DNA of 40,369 nt from Pseudomonas cyclaminis (GTDB lineage: Bacteria; Pseudomonadota; Gammaproteobacteria; Pseudomonadales; Pseudomonadaceae). Both the position numbers and the translations under genes were made by a program. The notes beneath the pieces were generated by a model, which was given only the letters and a program-made list of their open reading frames with translations, made no database searches and was not told where the DNA came from. Location: assembly GCF_015163715.1 (NCBI RefSeq), contig NZ_JADDUM010000100.1, forward strand, positions 1 through 40,369, in the 5' to 3' direction. Shown piece after piece: positions 25,497 through 34,498 of the stretch (its first letter is position 1; every line of letters starts with the position of its first letter).

Positions 25497-26814
25497 ACGC
25501 ACCTACTTGGCCACCTTGGCCGTGGTCGCCGCCCTGGGCCTGACTGCGTTTTTGTGGGGGCGTCAGGCGGACGCCGAAAACCATGTGCTCAAGGGCAACA
25601 AAGAGGTGGTGTGGAAGGATTTCCTGGGGGTGAACGCGCAGTTCCTGTGGTTCAGCCCCGAGCGTTACCAAAAACAGATCGACCGTCTCAAGGCGCTGGG
25701 TTTGGAGTGGGTGCGCCTGGACCTGCATTGGGATCAGTTGGAACCCGTCCAAGCCCAGTACCAAGTGGCAACCCTGGATCAACTGGTGGGCAAGCTGCAG
25801 GACAACCAACTCAAGTCGGTGTTCTACCTGGTCGGTTCGGCGCCGTTCGCCACGACCGCTCCGGTGGGTGCGCCGTATCAGGACCAGTACCCGCCGAAAG
25901 ACCCGAATGTATTCGCCAACCGCATGGCATTGCTGGCCCAGCGCTACCCCAGCGTCGACGCCTGGCAAGTGTGGAATGAACCGAACCTGCTGGGCTTCTG
26001 GCGCCCGGTGGCCGACCCGGCTGGTTACGCCACATTGCTGACCGCTACCGCCGCGGCGTTACGGGCAGTGAGCCCGAGCAAACCGGTGGTCGCTGCCGGC
26101 ATGGCGTTCTTCAGCGAAATGCCCAACGGCCAGACCATGTTCGACGCCCTCGGCGCACTCGGCGTGGCCAGCCTGAACACCGTCATCTCCTACCACCCCT
26201 ACACCCAATTGCCCGAAGGCAACGACCCGGCCAACCTGGACTTTATCGTCAAGACCAGCGCGCTCAACCAGGCGCTGCGCAACGGCGGCGTGCAGACCCT
26301 GTGGAGCACCGAGTGGGGCTGGTCGACCTACACCGGCCCCAAGGACGCCCAGGACATCATCACCCCACAGGCCCAGGCCGATTACGTGGTGCGTCGCCTG
26401 GCGCTGATGAGCGCGCTGGATTACGACAAGATCTTCCTGTTCACCTTGAGCGATCTGGACCAGCGCGCCAGCGTGCGTGATCAGTCCTACGGTTTGCTGG
26501 ACATCGACGCCAACCCCAAGCCGGTCTATACCGCGCTGAAAAACTTCCTCGACGTCAGCGGGCCAACGCTCACCCCCGGCGATCCGCCCAGCGCCGACCA
26601 GTTGCCCGACGGCCTGTTCAGCATCGGCTGGACCCGCACCGACGGGCGCAAGCTGTGGTTTTTCTGGTCGGCCGAGGGCGGCAACGCACACTTGCCCGGC
26701 TTGGCCAGCGCCACCCTGTATGACCCGCTGCGTGGCACGCAAACCCCGGTGAGCGGCACCAACGGGCTGACCGTCACGGTCAAGCCGAACCTGCAAATTC
26801 TGTTATGGGAGTGA
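25486..26814 (+). CDS. pslG: PslG, GH39-type glycoside hydrolase
   Basis: 442 residues, equal to P. aeruginosa PslG. A hydrophobic N-terminal segment (TYLATLAVVAALGLTAFLWG) directs it to the periplasm or inner membrane. The TIM barrel contains the acid/base glutamate in QVWNEPNLLGFW and the nucleophile glutamate in LWSTEWGWST, so it should be active. It cuts Psl internally and influences chain release and biofilm matrix. ATG 25486 overlaps the pslF end by 11 bases; the frame extends to 25459 but that start would lie deep inside pslF. Confidence 0.94.
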   Translation: MARKRTYLATLAVVAALGLTAFLWGRQADAENHVLKGNKEVVWKDFLGVNAQFLWFSPERYQKQIDRLKALGLEWVRLDLHWDQLEPVQAQYQVATLDQLVGKLQDNQLKSVFYLVGSAPFATTAPVGAPYQDQYPPKDPNVFANRMALLAQRYPSVDAWQVWNEPNLLGFWRPVADPAGYATLLTATAAALRAVSPSKPVVAAGMAFFSEMPNGQTMFDALGALGVASLNTVISYHPYTQLPEGNDPANLDFIVKTSALNQALRNGGVQTLWSTEWGWSTYTGPKDAQDIITPQAQADYVVRRLALMSALDYDKIFLFTLSDLDQRASVRDQSYGLLDIDANPKPVYTALKNFLDVSGPTLTPGDPPSADQLPDGLFSIGWTRTDGRKLWFFWSAEGGNAHLPGLASATLYDPLRGTQTPVSGTNGLTVTVKPNLQILLWE

Positions 26815-26822
26815 GGCCTGCC

Positions 26823-28041
26823 ATGCGCATTCTATGGATCCTGCCCTACTCGCCCTGGCCCGCCACCAGTGGCGGCAAGACGCGCCAGTTCCATCTGCTG
26901 CGCAGCCTGGCGGCGCGTGGGCACCGGATCACCTTGCTGCTGCATGACAAGCACCCGGTGTCGCTCACCGACCGCCAGGTGCTGGAAGCGTTTGTCGAAC
27001 AGTTGATCATCCTGCCGCGCCGCCCGCTGCGCAGCTTCAAGACCCTGGTAGCCGGGCTGTTGGCGCCCTACCCGCTGCTGGCCAGCGTGAATGGCTTGTC
27101 GGGCGAGTTGCAGGACACCTTCAATTGGTTGCTGGGTGAGCCGTGGGACGTGGTGCAGATTGAGCACAGCTACAGCTTCCAGCCTTACGAAGGTGCCCTG
27201 GCGCGCAAATCCCAGCCGTTTGTGCTGACCGAACATAATGTGGAGTCGGCCCTCGGCGCGGCCACTTACGACCGTTTGCCGCGTTGGGCGCTGCCCTTCA
27301 TTCACTACGATCAATGGCGCTATGCGCGCTGGGAACGCCGGGTGATGCGCCAGGCCGCACAGGTGGTGGCCGTCACCGACAGCGACGCGAAGACCCTGGA
27401 AAAAATAGCCGGCAAACCGGTGCCCGTGGTGGTCAATGGCGTGGACTGCGATCACTTCGCCGCCGCCCACCCCGACCCGTCGACCCGCCGTGTGCTGTTC
27501 CTCGGCAACTATGAATACGCGCCGAACGTGGACGCCATCGAGTGGGCGCTGGAAGAAATCCTGCCCAAGGTCTGGGCGCGCTGCCCGGACGCACGCATGA
27601 GCGTGTGCGGTTTCGGCATGCCGGACAGTTGGCGCGAGCGCTGGAAAGACCCGCGCATCGAATGGCAAGGCTTTGTGCCCAACCTGCTGAATCTGCAATC
27701 GAGCTGTTCGGTATTTCTGGCGCCGTTGCGCCACGGCGGCGGTTCGAAACTCAAGGTGCTCGAAGCCCTGGCCGCCGGCCTGCCGCTGGCGAGCACCGAG
27801 CAAGGCGTGTCCGGGCTGGACCTGGTGGAAGGCCTGGACTACCTCGGCGGACAAAGCGCCACCGAGCTGGCCGATGCGGTGGTGCGCCTGCTGCAGTTTC
27901 CTGGCGCCGCCGCCCCCATGGGGGAATCGGGGCCGCGCCTATGTGCGTCGCGCCCACGACTGGAGCGTCGCCGCCAGCCAGTTGGAGCACGTCTACGCCA
28001 GCCTCGTGCCGCAAAACCAAAAGGAGCCGGCATGCGTGTAG
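26823..28041 (+). CDS. pslH: PslH, family 4 glycosyltransferase, with a one-base insertion near its end
   Basis: About 405 residues once corrected. It has the N-terminal GT-B start MRILWILPYSPWPATSGGKT, the donor domain RRVLFLGNYEYAPNVDAIEW and the motif GGGSKLKVLEALAAGLPLAST. After RLLQFPGAAAPMG the written frame turns arginine-rich and runs into pslI, giving a 776-residue fusion that ends at 29135. The neighbouring frame gives RGRAYVRRAHDWSVAASQLE and stops at TAG 28039-28041. This is a proper C-terminus that overlaps a pslI start with its own AAGGAG. Removing one G from the five-G run 27920-27924 (or from 27929-27932) restores it. The true start is ATG 26823 rather than 26805. Confidence 0.9.
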
Positions 28042-29135
28042 GCCTGGATTACCGCACCGTCGGCACCTCGCCGCAATCGGGCATCAGCCGCCAGGTGTAT
28101 GCGCTGGAAAGTGCGCTGCATACCTTGCCGGGCACCGAGGTCGAGCGCTTTACCGTGGCGCCTTTGGGCGATGAAACCCGGTTGTGGGCCCATTGTCCGC
28201 CCTGGGGCTGCGCCAGGACGGCCATGCACCAGCCGCAGAATCGCCTGCGTTTCGAGGCGGGTTTCCTGCCGCGGGCCTTGCGCGAGCAGCATATCGATCT
28301 GTACATCAGCACCTTCAATATGGGCCTGCCGCTGCCACCCAAACCGCCGGGTTTGCGCACCGTCGTGCTGTTGCATGATCTGTTTCAGATCACCCTGAAC
28401 AACTACCACGCCAACCGCCTGAAGGCGTTGATCTACAAGACCAGCGATCGCCTGTCGATTGCCTATGCGGTGCACAGCGCCGACCGCGTATGGACGCCGT
28501 CGCAGTACAGCGCCGATGAAACCGTGCGGCTGTTTCCCAAGGCGGCGGGCAAGATTCGCGTACTGCCCAACCAGGTCGATGGGTTCTCCGAGCTGGCCGC
28601 CGACCTCAGCGCACGCCAGTTACCTGCGCGCTATTGGTTGCTGGTGGGCACCCGTGAGCTGCGCAAGAACGTGCCGTTTCTGGTGGACGCCTGGCAGCAA
28701 GCACGCAGCCAATCACCCTTCGTGCCGGAGCTGGTCCTGGTAGGCAGCCTCGATCATTTGCCCGAAGCCCAGCGCACACTGCCGGGCATTCGCGCCTTGA
28801 GCGGTGTGTCGGACGCAGAGTTGCACGCGCTGTACCGCCAGGCCTCGCGCCTGTGGCAACCCTCCTATGCCGAAGGGTTTGGCCTGCCGGTGATTGAAGC
28901 GCTGAGCGTCGGCACCCCCGTAGCGGTGGCCGGCGGCACGTCGCTGGATGAAATCACCCCGCCCTCGGCCCCGCGCTTTTCGCCCACCGATGGCCCGGCG
29001 CTGGTGCACTTGATGGTCGGTCTGAGTGAGCGGGCCGACGAAGAATCCCCCGAGCAACGGCGCCAATGGGCGCAGCGCTTCAACCACCACGCCTACCGTC
29101 GGCGCCTGGCCGAACTGATCGAGGAACTGACGTGA
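28032..29135 (+). CDS. pslI: PslI, family 4 glycosyltransferase
   Basis: 367 residues, the P. aeruginosa PslI length. ATG 28032 has AAGGAG at 28021-28026. The GT-B features are GLDYRTVGTSPQSGISRQVY, the LLHDLFQ acceptor-side motif, WLLVGTRELRKNVPFLVDAW, and the E-x7-E motif in EGFGLPVIEALSVGTPVA. It adds a sugar to the Psl unit. Because of the indel in pslH the frame appears fused to pslH, but its own start signal and the overlap with the corrected pslH stop show it is a separate gene. Its stop overlaps the pslJ GTG. Confidence 0.93.
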   Translation: MRVGLDYRTVGTSPQSGISRQVYALESALHTLPGTEVERFTVAPLGDETRLWAHCPPWGCARTAMHQPQNRLRFEAGFLPRALREQHIDLYISTFNMGLPLPPKPPGLRTVVLLHDLFQITLNNYHANRLKALIYKTSDRLSIAYAVHSADRVWTPSQYSADETVRLFPKAAGKIRVLPNQVDGFSELAADLSARQLPARYWLLVGTRELRKNVPFLVDAWQQARSQSPFVPELVLVGSLDHLPEAQRTLPGIRALSGVSDAELHALYRQASRLWQPSYAEGFGLPVIEALSVGTPVAVAGGTSLDEITPPSAPRFSPTDGPALVHLMVGLSERADEESPEQRRQWAQRFNHHAYRRRLAELIEELT

Positions 29136-30568
29136 GAGACAATCTGGCAAGCCTCGTCGCGATCCTCTTCGGCCTGCTGTTTGGCGCCCTGGCCCTGCTG
29201 CTGTCACCGGCCAAGGCGTTTGTCGCCGTGGCCGGCCTGGCGGCGGCGGTGACCATCCTGCGCTTTCCATTCTGGGGCCTGTTGTTGTTTGCCGCCGTGG
29301 CGACGTTCATGCCGTACTCGACGGTCAACCTGGGCATTCGTACCACGGTGAGCGAGGCGATTCTGGCCCTGACCTGGGGCGCGATCCTGTGGCACAGCTT
29401 CCTCTCGCGCCTGCCGCAGGCGCCCAGCCTGACCCGACGCCCCACCGATCAGATGCTGCTGTGGTTGATGCTGTTCAGCGTGTTCCCCTTCATCGTCGGG
29501 CAGGTCATCACCCAGGCCGACAGCAGCAGTGGCCTGGCCAACTGGCTGCGCTGGTTGCTGAACCTGTCGGGGGTGTTTCTCGCCGCCAGATTGCTGGTGG
29601 ACCACAAGCGCCGCGAATCCCTGGTGATCGCCCTGTTGCTCGGCACCCTGGCGATGCTGGTGCTGTCCATCGCGGTGTTTGTAAGTACGCGCTCAGGGGC
29701 CGGGATCGCGCCCATCCTGGGGCTGTTCAACTACGCCAATTTCGACACGCTCAAATTTGGTCTGGAGGCCATGTCTTCGCGTATGGGCTCGCCGTGGACC
29801 CACCCGAATGCCATCGGCGGGATCATGGCGTTGCTGCTGCCATTAGCCTTCTGTTTCGGCATGACCGAGCAAGGCTGGAAGCGCGCACTGGGCCTGGGCG
29901 TGGCCTGCTTGGGAGCAGCCGCGCTGCTGTTGGCCAGCAGCCGTGGCGCGATGGTCAGCCTGGCGCTGGTGCTGATGTGGTTGGCCACGCGGCGCGTGCC
30001 GTACACCGGCCGCCTGTTGATGATCGGCGCGGCGCTGACGGTGGCACTGGTGATGGCGTATCCGCCGTTGCAGGATCGTCTGGCGACGATTTTTTCCTCG
30101 GACAACGCCAGTACCGAAGTGCGTTTTGACGAGTACCGCATGTTTCCTCAAGCCGTGGCGGCGTACCCGCTGGGCATCGGCTTCAAGGTCGATCCGCCGG
30201 TGCCGGGCACCCATCTGCTGGGCATCTCCAACCTGTGGCTGAACTACATCTACAAGATCGGCCTCGTCGGCATGCTGCTGTTTGTGGCAGTGACCGTGCG
30301 CTGGTGGCGTGAAGCCCGCCCGGAGAAAGGCCCGATCCGCCTGACCAAGGACAACGCCCTGTGGCTGGGCACCACGGCGGGGATTCTGGCGGCGCTGGTC
30401 AGCGGCTTGTTTGACCACTACTTCAGTTTTGCGGTGGTGATGGTGGCGTTGTTCTGGCTGATGGTGGGCATCAACGTACTGGAAGCGCGGCGCTTGTTTC
30501 CGGCGCGCCTGCCGCAGGTCAAAACGGTGGTCTATCGCAAGCCGCTGCTCAACGGCGCACAGCCCTGA
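29132..30568 (+). CDS. pslJ: PslJ, O-antigen ligase/Wzy-like membrane polymerase
   Basis: 478 residues, matching PslJ. It starts at GTG 29132, which has GAGGA six bases upstream and overlaps the pslI stop (GTGA). The protein is hydrophobic with about ten to twelve membrane segments and a large periplasmic loop rich in polar residues (MSSRMGSPWTHPNAIGGIMA, STEVRFDEYRMFPQAV) as in O-antigen ligase family members. It probably polymerises Psl repeat units on the periplasmic face. The stop overlaps the pslK start by one base. Confidence 0.92.
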   Translation: MRDNLASLVAILFGLLFGALALLLSPAKAFVAVAGLAAAVTILRFPFWGLLLFAAVATFMPYSTVNLGIRTTVSEAILALTWGAILWHSFLSRLPQAPSLTRRPTDQMLLWLMLFSVFPFIVGQVITQADSSSGLANWLRWLLNLSGVFLAARLLVDHKRRESLVIALLLGTLAMLVLSIAVFVSTRSGAGIAPILGLFNYANFDTLKFGLEAMSSRMGSPWTHPNAIGGIMALLLPLAFCFGMTEQGWKRALGLGVACLGAAALLLASSRGAMVSLALVLMWLATRRVPYTGRLLMIGAALTVALVMAYPPLQDRLATIFSSDNASTEVRFDEYRMFPQAVAAYPLGIGFKVDPPVPGTHLLGISNLWLNYIYKIGLVGMLLFVAVTVRWWREARPEKGPIRLTKDNALWLGTTAGILAALVSGLFDHYFSFAVVMVALFWLMVGINVLEARRLFPARLPQVKTVVYRKPLLNGAQP

Positions 30569-31977
30569 TGCTCGGCTCCGCCGCATGGCTGACCCTGGCG
30601 ACGTTGTTGGGCCTGTGCCTGGGGTTTGCGCGTGAATGGTTGCTGGTGGCGGCCTGGGGCGCCGGAGAGCGCAGCGATGCGTTCCTGATTGCGCTGTTCC
30701 TGCCTGAAGCGCTGCGCATGTCATTGGCCGGCGGCGTGCTCAGTGCGGCGGCGTTGCCGTTGTACCTGGCGCGCAAGGACGGCGAACGGCTGGACTGGCT
30801 GGCGGTGTTGTTTCCGGCCTTGATGCTGATCGCCTTGGTCACCAGCCTGCTGCTGACGTTGTTGGCGCCGTGGCTGGTGCAAGTGCTCGGGCCGGGCCTG
30901 GCCGACACTGCAACGGCGATGGCCGGCAGCAACCTGCAGGTCGTCGCCTGGTGCGTACCAGGCTTGATGCTGCATGCGTTGTTCAGCATTCCGTTGCAGG
31001 CCAGCGAACGTTTTGTGCTGGCCGGGTTGGGCTCGTTGTTGTTCAACCTGCCACCTGTGACGTACCTCGCCCTCGCGGGCACCGCGACCCAACCTCACTC
31101 ACTGGCCCTGGCGTGCCTCGCCGGCAGCCTGCTGATGCCACTGGCGTTGCTGCCGTCGATGTGGCGCCAGGGCTGGCGGCCGTGGCGCTGGCAACTGAGC
31201 TACGCGCCGCTGCGGGAACTGGGCCAACGTATCGGCCCCTTGTTGATCAGCAACGGCGCCAGCCAGGGCCTGGCGTTGATCGAAAGACTCGTGGCCTCGC
31301 TGCTCGGCGAAGGCGCGGTGACGTGGGTCAACCTGGCCCGCAAGCTGATGAACCTGCCGCTGATTGCTCTGATGAGCCTCAACCAGGTGCTGCTGGGCAT
31401 GATGAGCCGGCGCCAGGGCGATGCGCGCCTGGCCCTGCTCAAGCGCGGCCTGGAAACCGCCAGCGTGCTGACCCTGCCCGCGGGCGTCGGGCTGGTGGCG
31501 GCGGCACCGAGCCTGGTGGCGCTGTTGTTGCCCCAACAATCGGCAGACTCGCCGTTGCCGCTGCTGCTGGCGTGGTTTGCCGTGCCGTTGGTGTTCGGCG
31601 CCTGGAACGCCTTGCTTGCGCGTTACGCCTACGCCGCCGGCGATACGCGCCAGCCGCTGCGTTGCGAATTGCTCGGCAGCCTGGTCAACGTGCTGCTGCT
31701 CGGCGTGTTGCCGTTTGTGTTCGGCCTGGCCGGGATTCCACTGGCTGCGCTGGCGGGCGTGATTTGCACCGGGTGGCTGCTGATGCAGCGCCAGGCACTG
31801 CTCGGCGCCCTGCCCTGGGCGCGGCACTGGCTGCTCAATGCGCTGGCCCTGGGCGTGGCGGCGCTGGTGTTGTTTCGCCTTGAAGGCGTGTGGCTGCAAC
31901 TGGGGTTGAGCACCCTGGCCGGTGCGGCGGTGTTGCTCGGGATGGGGCTGTGGCTCAAGCCATGGCGCAAGGCATGA
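30568..31977 (+). CDS. pslK: PslK, MurJ/Wzx-like flippase
   Basis: 469 residues, all-membrane, with about 12 to 14 hydrophobic segments. The N-terminal signature LGFAREWLLVAAWGAGERSD and PEALRMSLAGGVLSAAALPL place it in the MurJ/MVF branch of the MOP flippase superfamily. It would move lipid-linked Psl units across the inner membrane. ATG 30568 overlaps the pslJ stop (TGATG). This is the expected psl gene between the polymerase and the acyltransferase. Confidence 0.93.
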   Translation: MLGSAAWLTLATLLGLCLGFAREWLLVAAWGAGERSDAFLIALFLPEALRMSLAGGVLSAAALPLYLARKDGERLDWLAVLFPALMLIALVTSLLLTLLAPWLVQVLGPGLADTATAMAGSNLQVVAWCVPGLMLHALFSIPLQASERFVLAGLGSLLFNLPPVTYLALAGTATQPHSLALACLAGSLLMPLALLPSMWRQGWRPWRWQLSYAPLRELGQRIGPLLISNGASQGLALIERLVASLLGEGAVTWVNLARKLMNLPLIALMSLNQVLLGMMSRRQGDARLALLKRGLETASVLTLPAGVGLVAAAPSLVALLLPQQSADSPLPLLLAWFAVPLVFGAWNALLARYAYAAGDTRQPLRCELLGSLVNVLLLGVLPFVFGLAGIPLAALAGVICTGWLLMQRQALLGALPWARHWLLNALALGVAALVLFRLEGVWLQLGLSTLAGAAVLLGMGLWLKPWRKA

Positions 31978-31999
31978 AGGTTCGACTGGGGAGACACCC

Positions 32000-33043
32000 A
32001 TGAAACATCGCTGGATCCAGATGGATATCGCCAAAGGCATCGGCATCCTGGTGATCGTGTATGCCCACAGCTGGTTCGTCGCTACGTCCCGGGAGCTGAT
32101 GTACCCGATCCTGGCGTCGTTTGTGCTGCCGCTGTTCTTCTTTCTGTCCGGGGTGTTTTTCAAGCCGGAGCAGCCGTTTGTGGAAATGGCCGTGCGTAAG
32201 GCCGACGGCCTGCTCAAGCCTTTTTTCTTCACCATGCTGTTGTATGTGATCGTGCGCGATGTGTTGCGCGGCCAGCCGTTGCTGCCGGACATCGGCGGCG
32301 TGCTGTACGCCTCGGTGGACACCATCCCGTGGCAGGCGCTGTGGTTTTTGCCGCACTTCTGGGTGGCGATTCTGTTCAGTTGGCTGCTGTTGCGCCTGAT
32401 CCAACGCCTGCCGCTCGCGCTGAGTTGCCTGGTGATGCTGGTGCCGCTCCTGATTGGCATCTGGACGCTGCCGTGGTTCTGGCAATTGCCGGTAACCATC
32501 GGCGGCCACCCGTGGGTGTTGCCAGGGTTGCCGTTCAGCCTGGATATCACCCTGATCAGCAGCGCGTGTTTCGTCTACGGCTACTTGCTGCGCGACTGGC
32601 TGCGCACGCATGAGGGCTCCTTGCTGACCCTGCTGGTTTCCATCGGGTTGTTCGCTGCGGTGTTCCTCTATCGAGGCGATACCATGGACCTGGCGCAACG
32701 GCGCTACGACCATTGGCTGTGGACCAGCCTGCTGGCGGTGATTGGCGTGTACCTGTGCTGGGCGTTGGCGCGGGTGATCATGGTGTCGGAGTGGCTGACG
32801 CGGGCGATGACCTATATCGGCCAGTCCACGTTGATCCTGCTGATCTTCCACGGCGAAATCCAGCACAAAACCTTCGACCTGATGGAGCGCCTGGGCCTGC
32901 ATCCGTTCTTGGCGGCGAGCGTGGGGCTGGTGGTGGCGGTGGTGGCGCCGTTGTTGATCGGGGAAGTGATCAAGCGGGTAGCGTTCCTGCGGTTTTTCTA
33001 CTTTCCGTTTCCGGTGCGCAAGGCGCCTGGACAGCGCCGCTGA
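32000..33043 (+). CDS. pslL: PslL, acyltransferase family 3 membrane protein
   Basis: 347 residues with about ten membrane segments. The N-terminal motif MDIAKGIGILVIVYAHSW carries the histidine typical of acyltransferase family 3. It is likely to add acetyl or succinyl groups to the polysaccharide. ATG 32000 has GGGGAGA about ten bases upstream; the longer frame lies inside pslK. It is the last gene of the cluster. The pslM, pslN and pslO genes of P. aeruginosa are absent, and a strong stem-loop follows directly. Confidence 0.92.
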   Translation: MKHRWIQMDIAKGIGILVIVYAHSWFVATSRELMYPILASFVLPLFFFLSGVFFKPEQPFVEMAVRKADGLLKPFFFTMLLYVIVRDVLRGQPLLPDIGGVLYASVDTIPWQALWFLPHFWVAILFSWLLLRLIQRLPLALSCLVMLVPLLIGIWTLPWFWQLPVTIGGHPWVLPGLPFSLDITLISSACFVYGYLLRDWLRTHEGSLLTLLVSIGLFAAVFLYRGDTMDLAQRRYDHWLWTSLLAVIGVYLCWALARVIMVSEWLTRAMTYIGQSTLILLIFHGEIQHKTFDLMERLGLHPFLAASVGLVVAVVAPLLIGEVIKRVAFLRFFYFPFPVRKAPGQRR

Positions 33044-33044
33044 A

Positions 33045-33075
33045 CCTATGTGGGAGCGAGCAGCGCCCACATAGG
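33045..33075. terminator. Bidirectional stem-loop between pslL and the DUF4174 gene
   Basis: CCTATGTGGG (33045-33054) and CCCACATAGG (33066-33075) form a perfect 10-bp stem with an 11-base loop, two bases after pslL and eight bases past the convergent gene. The TGTGGGAGCGAGC core is like the interspersed palindromic repeats frequent in P. fluorescens genomes. It probably ends transcripts from both sides. Confidence 0.75.
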
Positions 33076-33083
33076 CCTGTGTT

Positions 33084-33659
33084 TCAATCGTCCAGTTGTT
33101 GCGGGGCTGGCTTGCTGCCCGGTTTGGCCGGTTTGGCGCCCTTGGCTGGCGCAGGTGGGGCCGGTTCGGGTTCTGCGGCGGCAGCGGCTTCTTTCTCCGC
33201 CATGGGCATCTGGTCGATGGTGCTGAAGAACTCCTTCAGGTCGAGGGTATCCGGAGGCACGGTTTTCTCGACTTTCTTCTCGCCGTCCTTGCCAATCAGG
33301 ATGACCTTGGTGCCACTGCCTGCGCCCAGTTTGAGCGCACGGATCAGTGCGTTGGTTTCGGGCGGCGTGAGCTTTTTGTTGTCCTTGGGGTCCTTGGCGA
33401 ACTTCTCGCCTTCGGCGCCGATGCTGCCGAACTTCACGGTGTAGAACACCATGGCGCGCTCTTCAAAGGACTGCTTGGTGGCAGGTTCGTCCAGTTGTTT
33501 CTTGAGGGTCGCCAGCGTGGAGTTGCCTGAATCAAGCTCCACCACCACAAGCGGCCGGGCCTTGCCCAGATCCTGTTTGAGCGGGTTGATATCATCAGCA
33601 GCCAACAGCGGCCCCGTAAAAGCCATCAAGGTAGCCAGGGTCAGCGACCGGATGAGCAT
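33084..33659 (-). CDS. DUF4174-domain secreted protein with Ala/Pro/Lys-rich tail
   Basis: 191 residues. ATG 33659 is chosen because AAGGAGG lies seven bases upstream; a longer frame to 33722 has no such signal. The signal peptide LIRSLTLATLMAFTGPLLAA suggests periplasmic or outer location. The body has the DUF4174 pattern, a thioredoxin-like fold, with RPLVVVELDSGN, KVILIGKDGEKKVE and FFSTIDQMPMAEKE. A low-complexity tail of about 35 residues (PEPAPPAPAKGAKPAKPGSK) follows. No CxxC is present, so it is not a thiol oxidoreductase. Its function is unknown. It is convergent with pslL. Confidence 0.85.
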   Translation of the reverse strand: MLIRSLTLATLMAFTGPLLAADDINPLKQDLGKARPLVVVELDSGNSTLATLKKQLDEPATKQSFEERAMVFYTVKFGSIGAEGEKFAKDPKDNKKLTPPETNALIRALKLGAGSGTKVILIGKDGEKKVEKTVPPDTLDLKEFFSTIDQMPMAEKEAAAAAEPEPAPPAPAKGAKPAKPGSKPAPQQLDD

Positions 33660-33800
33660 GCGCACCTCCTTTGAATTCCATGCAGGGTTCTTGAGTTTCA
33701 TGTCTGCGACAGTCAAATTCAAGGATGATTCCTACACCGCTTTAAGAAAGCGTAGGTCAGGACGCCCGCTACGCAAGGGTTTGCCGCGAACATGCATGAT

Positions 33801-33823
33801 TGTTTCCGTTGATTGCGGAAACA
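33801..33823. terminator. Stem-loop directly after the glutathione S-transferase gene
   Basis: TGTTTCCG (33801-33808) and CGGAAACA (33816-33823) form a perfect 8-bp stem with a 7-base loop, touching the stop codon of the minus-strand gene. There is no T run on that strand, so it is a weak terminator or an mRNA 3' end stabiliser. Confidence 0.5.
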
Positions 33824-34456
33824 TTAGGAGACCTTCCAGTCCGGCCAATGCCGCGCAAACACAGGGGCCACGACAGGGTCGGCATCCACCTGCGCCAGCG
33901 TCTGGGCAAAACCGGGGGCCAAGCCGCTCAACGCCTCACGTGCGTCGTCCCAGCGCGACACCGCCGCGGCCATGATGGCCAGTGCATTCGGCTCACCGTT
34001 CGGGGCAAACAGCTGGTGTTCGAACTGATCGGCGAACACCACCCAGGCCTGGTGCAGATAGCGACGAGTCCCGGTTGCCAGCTGCACCTGGGCCGCTTCA
34101 TTGGCATTGCCCAGCCAGCGTTGCGGGTAGTCGATGATGCCGATCGCCGAATAGCAATTGGCGGCGATGTACACCAGGCCCCTGATGACTTGCGCACGGT
34201 CGCCGCCCAGCAGCTGTGAGTCGGGAAACTCAAGGCCCAGGTGGATCAGGATCGCCGCACTTTCGGTCAGCACCTGGCCATCGGGCGTGACCAACGTAGG
34301 GATCTGCTTGAGCGGGTTGATGCGCGCCAGGGCATCGCTGCCCTCGCTCTCCTGCCACGAGCTGGCGTCCACTCGGTGCCACGGCACCGCGCAACGTTGC
34401 AAGGCAATCTCGATCATGCAGGAGCCGGATTCGTCAGTGCCGTAGAGCGTGTACAT
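33824..34456 (-). CDS. Glutathione S-transferase family protein
   Basis: 210 residues. The N-terminal thioredoxin-like domain has MYTLYGTDESGSCMIEIAL, where a serine or cysteine near residues 10-13 would activate glutathione, then NPLKQIPTLVTPDGQVLTES with the cis-proline and the glutathione-contact ES. The C-terminal helical domain follows. It is cytoplasmic and conjugates or reduces an unknown substrate. GGAG lies about ten bases before the ATG. It sits 42 bases downstream of polB on the same strand and could be co-transcribed with it, though no functional link is apparent. Confidence 0.92.
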   Translation of the reverse strand: MYTLYGTDESGSCMIEIALQRCAVPWHRVDASSWQESEGSDALARINPLKQIPTLVTPDGQVLTESAAILIHLGLEFPDSQLLGGDRAQVIRGLVYIAANCYSAIGIIDYPQRWLGNANEAAQVQLATGTRRYLHQAWVVFADQFEHQLFAPNGEPNALAIMAAAVSRWDDAREALSGLAPGFAQTLAQVDADPVVAPVFARHWPDWKVS

Positions 34457-34498
34457 GGGCGTTTTCTCCTATCGCTGGGGGTGCACCGTGATTAAAGG

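Noticed and set aside
25740..25767. GGAACC inside pslG as a second hrp box
   Set aside because: The downstream element reads CCAAGTG instead of CCACNNA, and it is inside a coding region.
31099..33070. Long minus-strand frames of 483 and 371 codons
   Set aside because: Antisense to pslK and pslL, rich in Gln/His/Arg as expected for the reverse of membrane protein genes.
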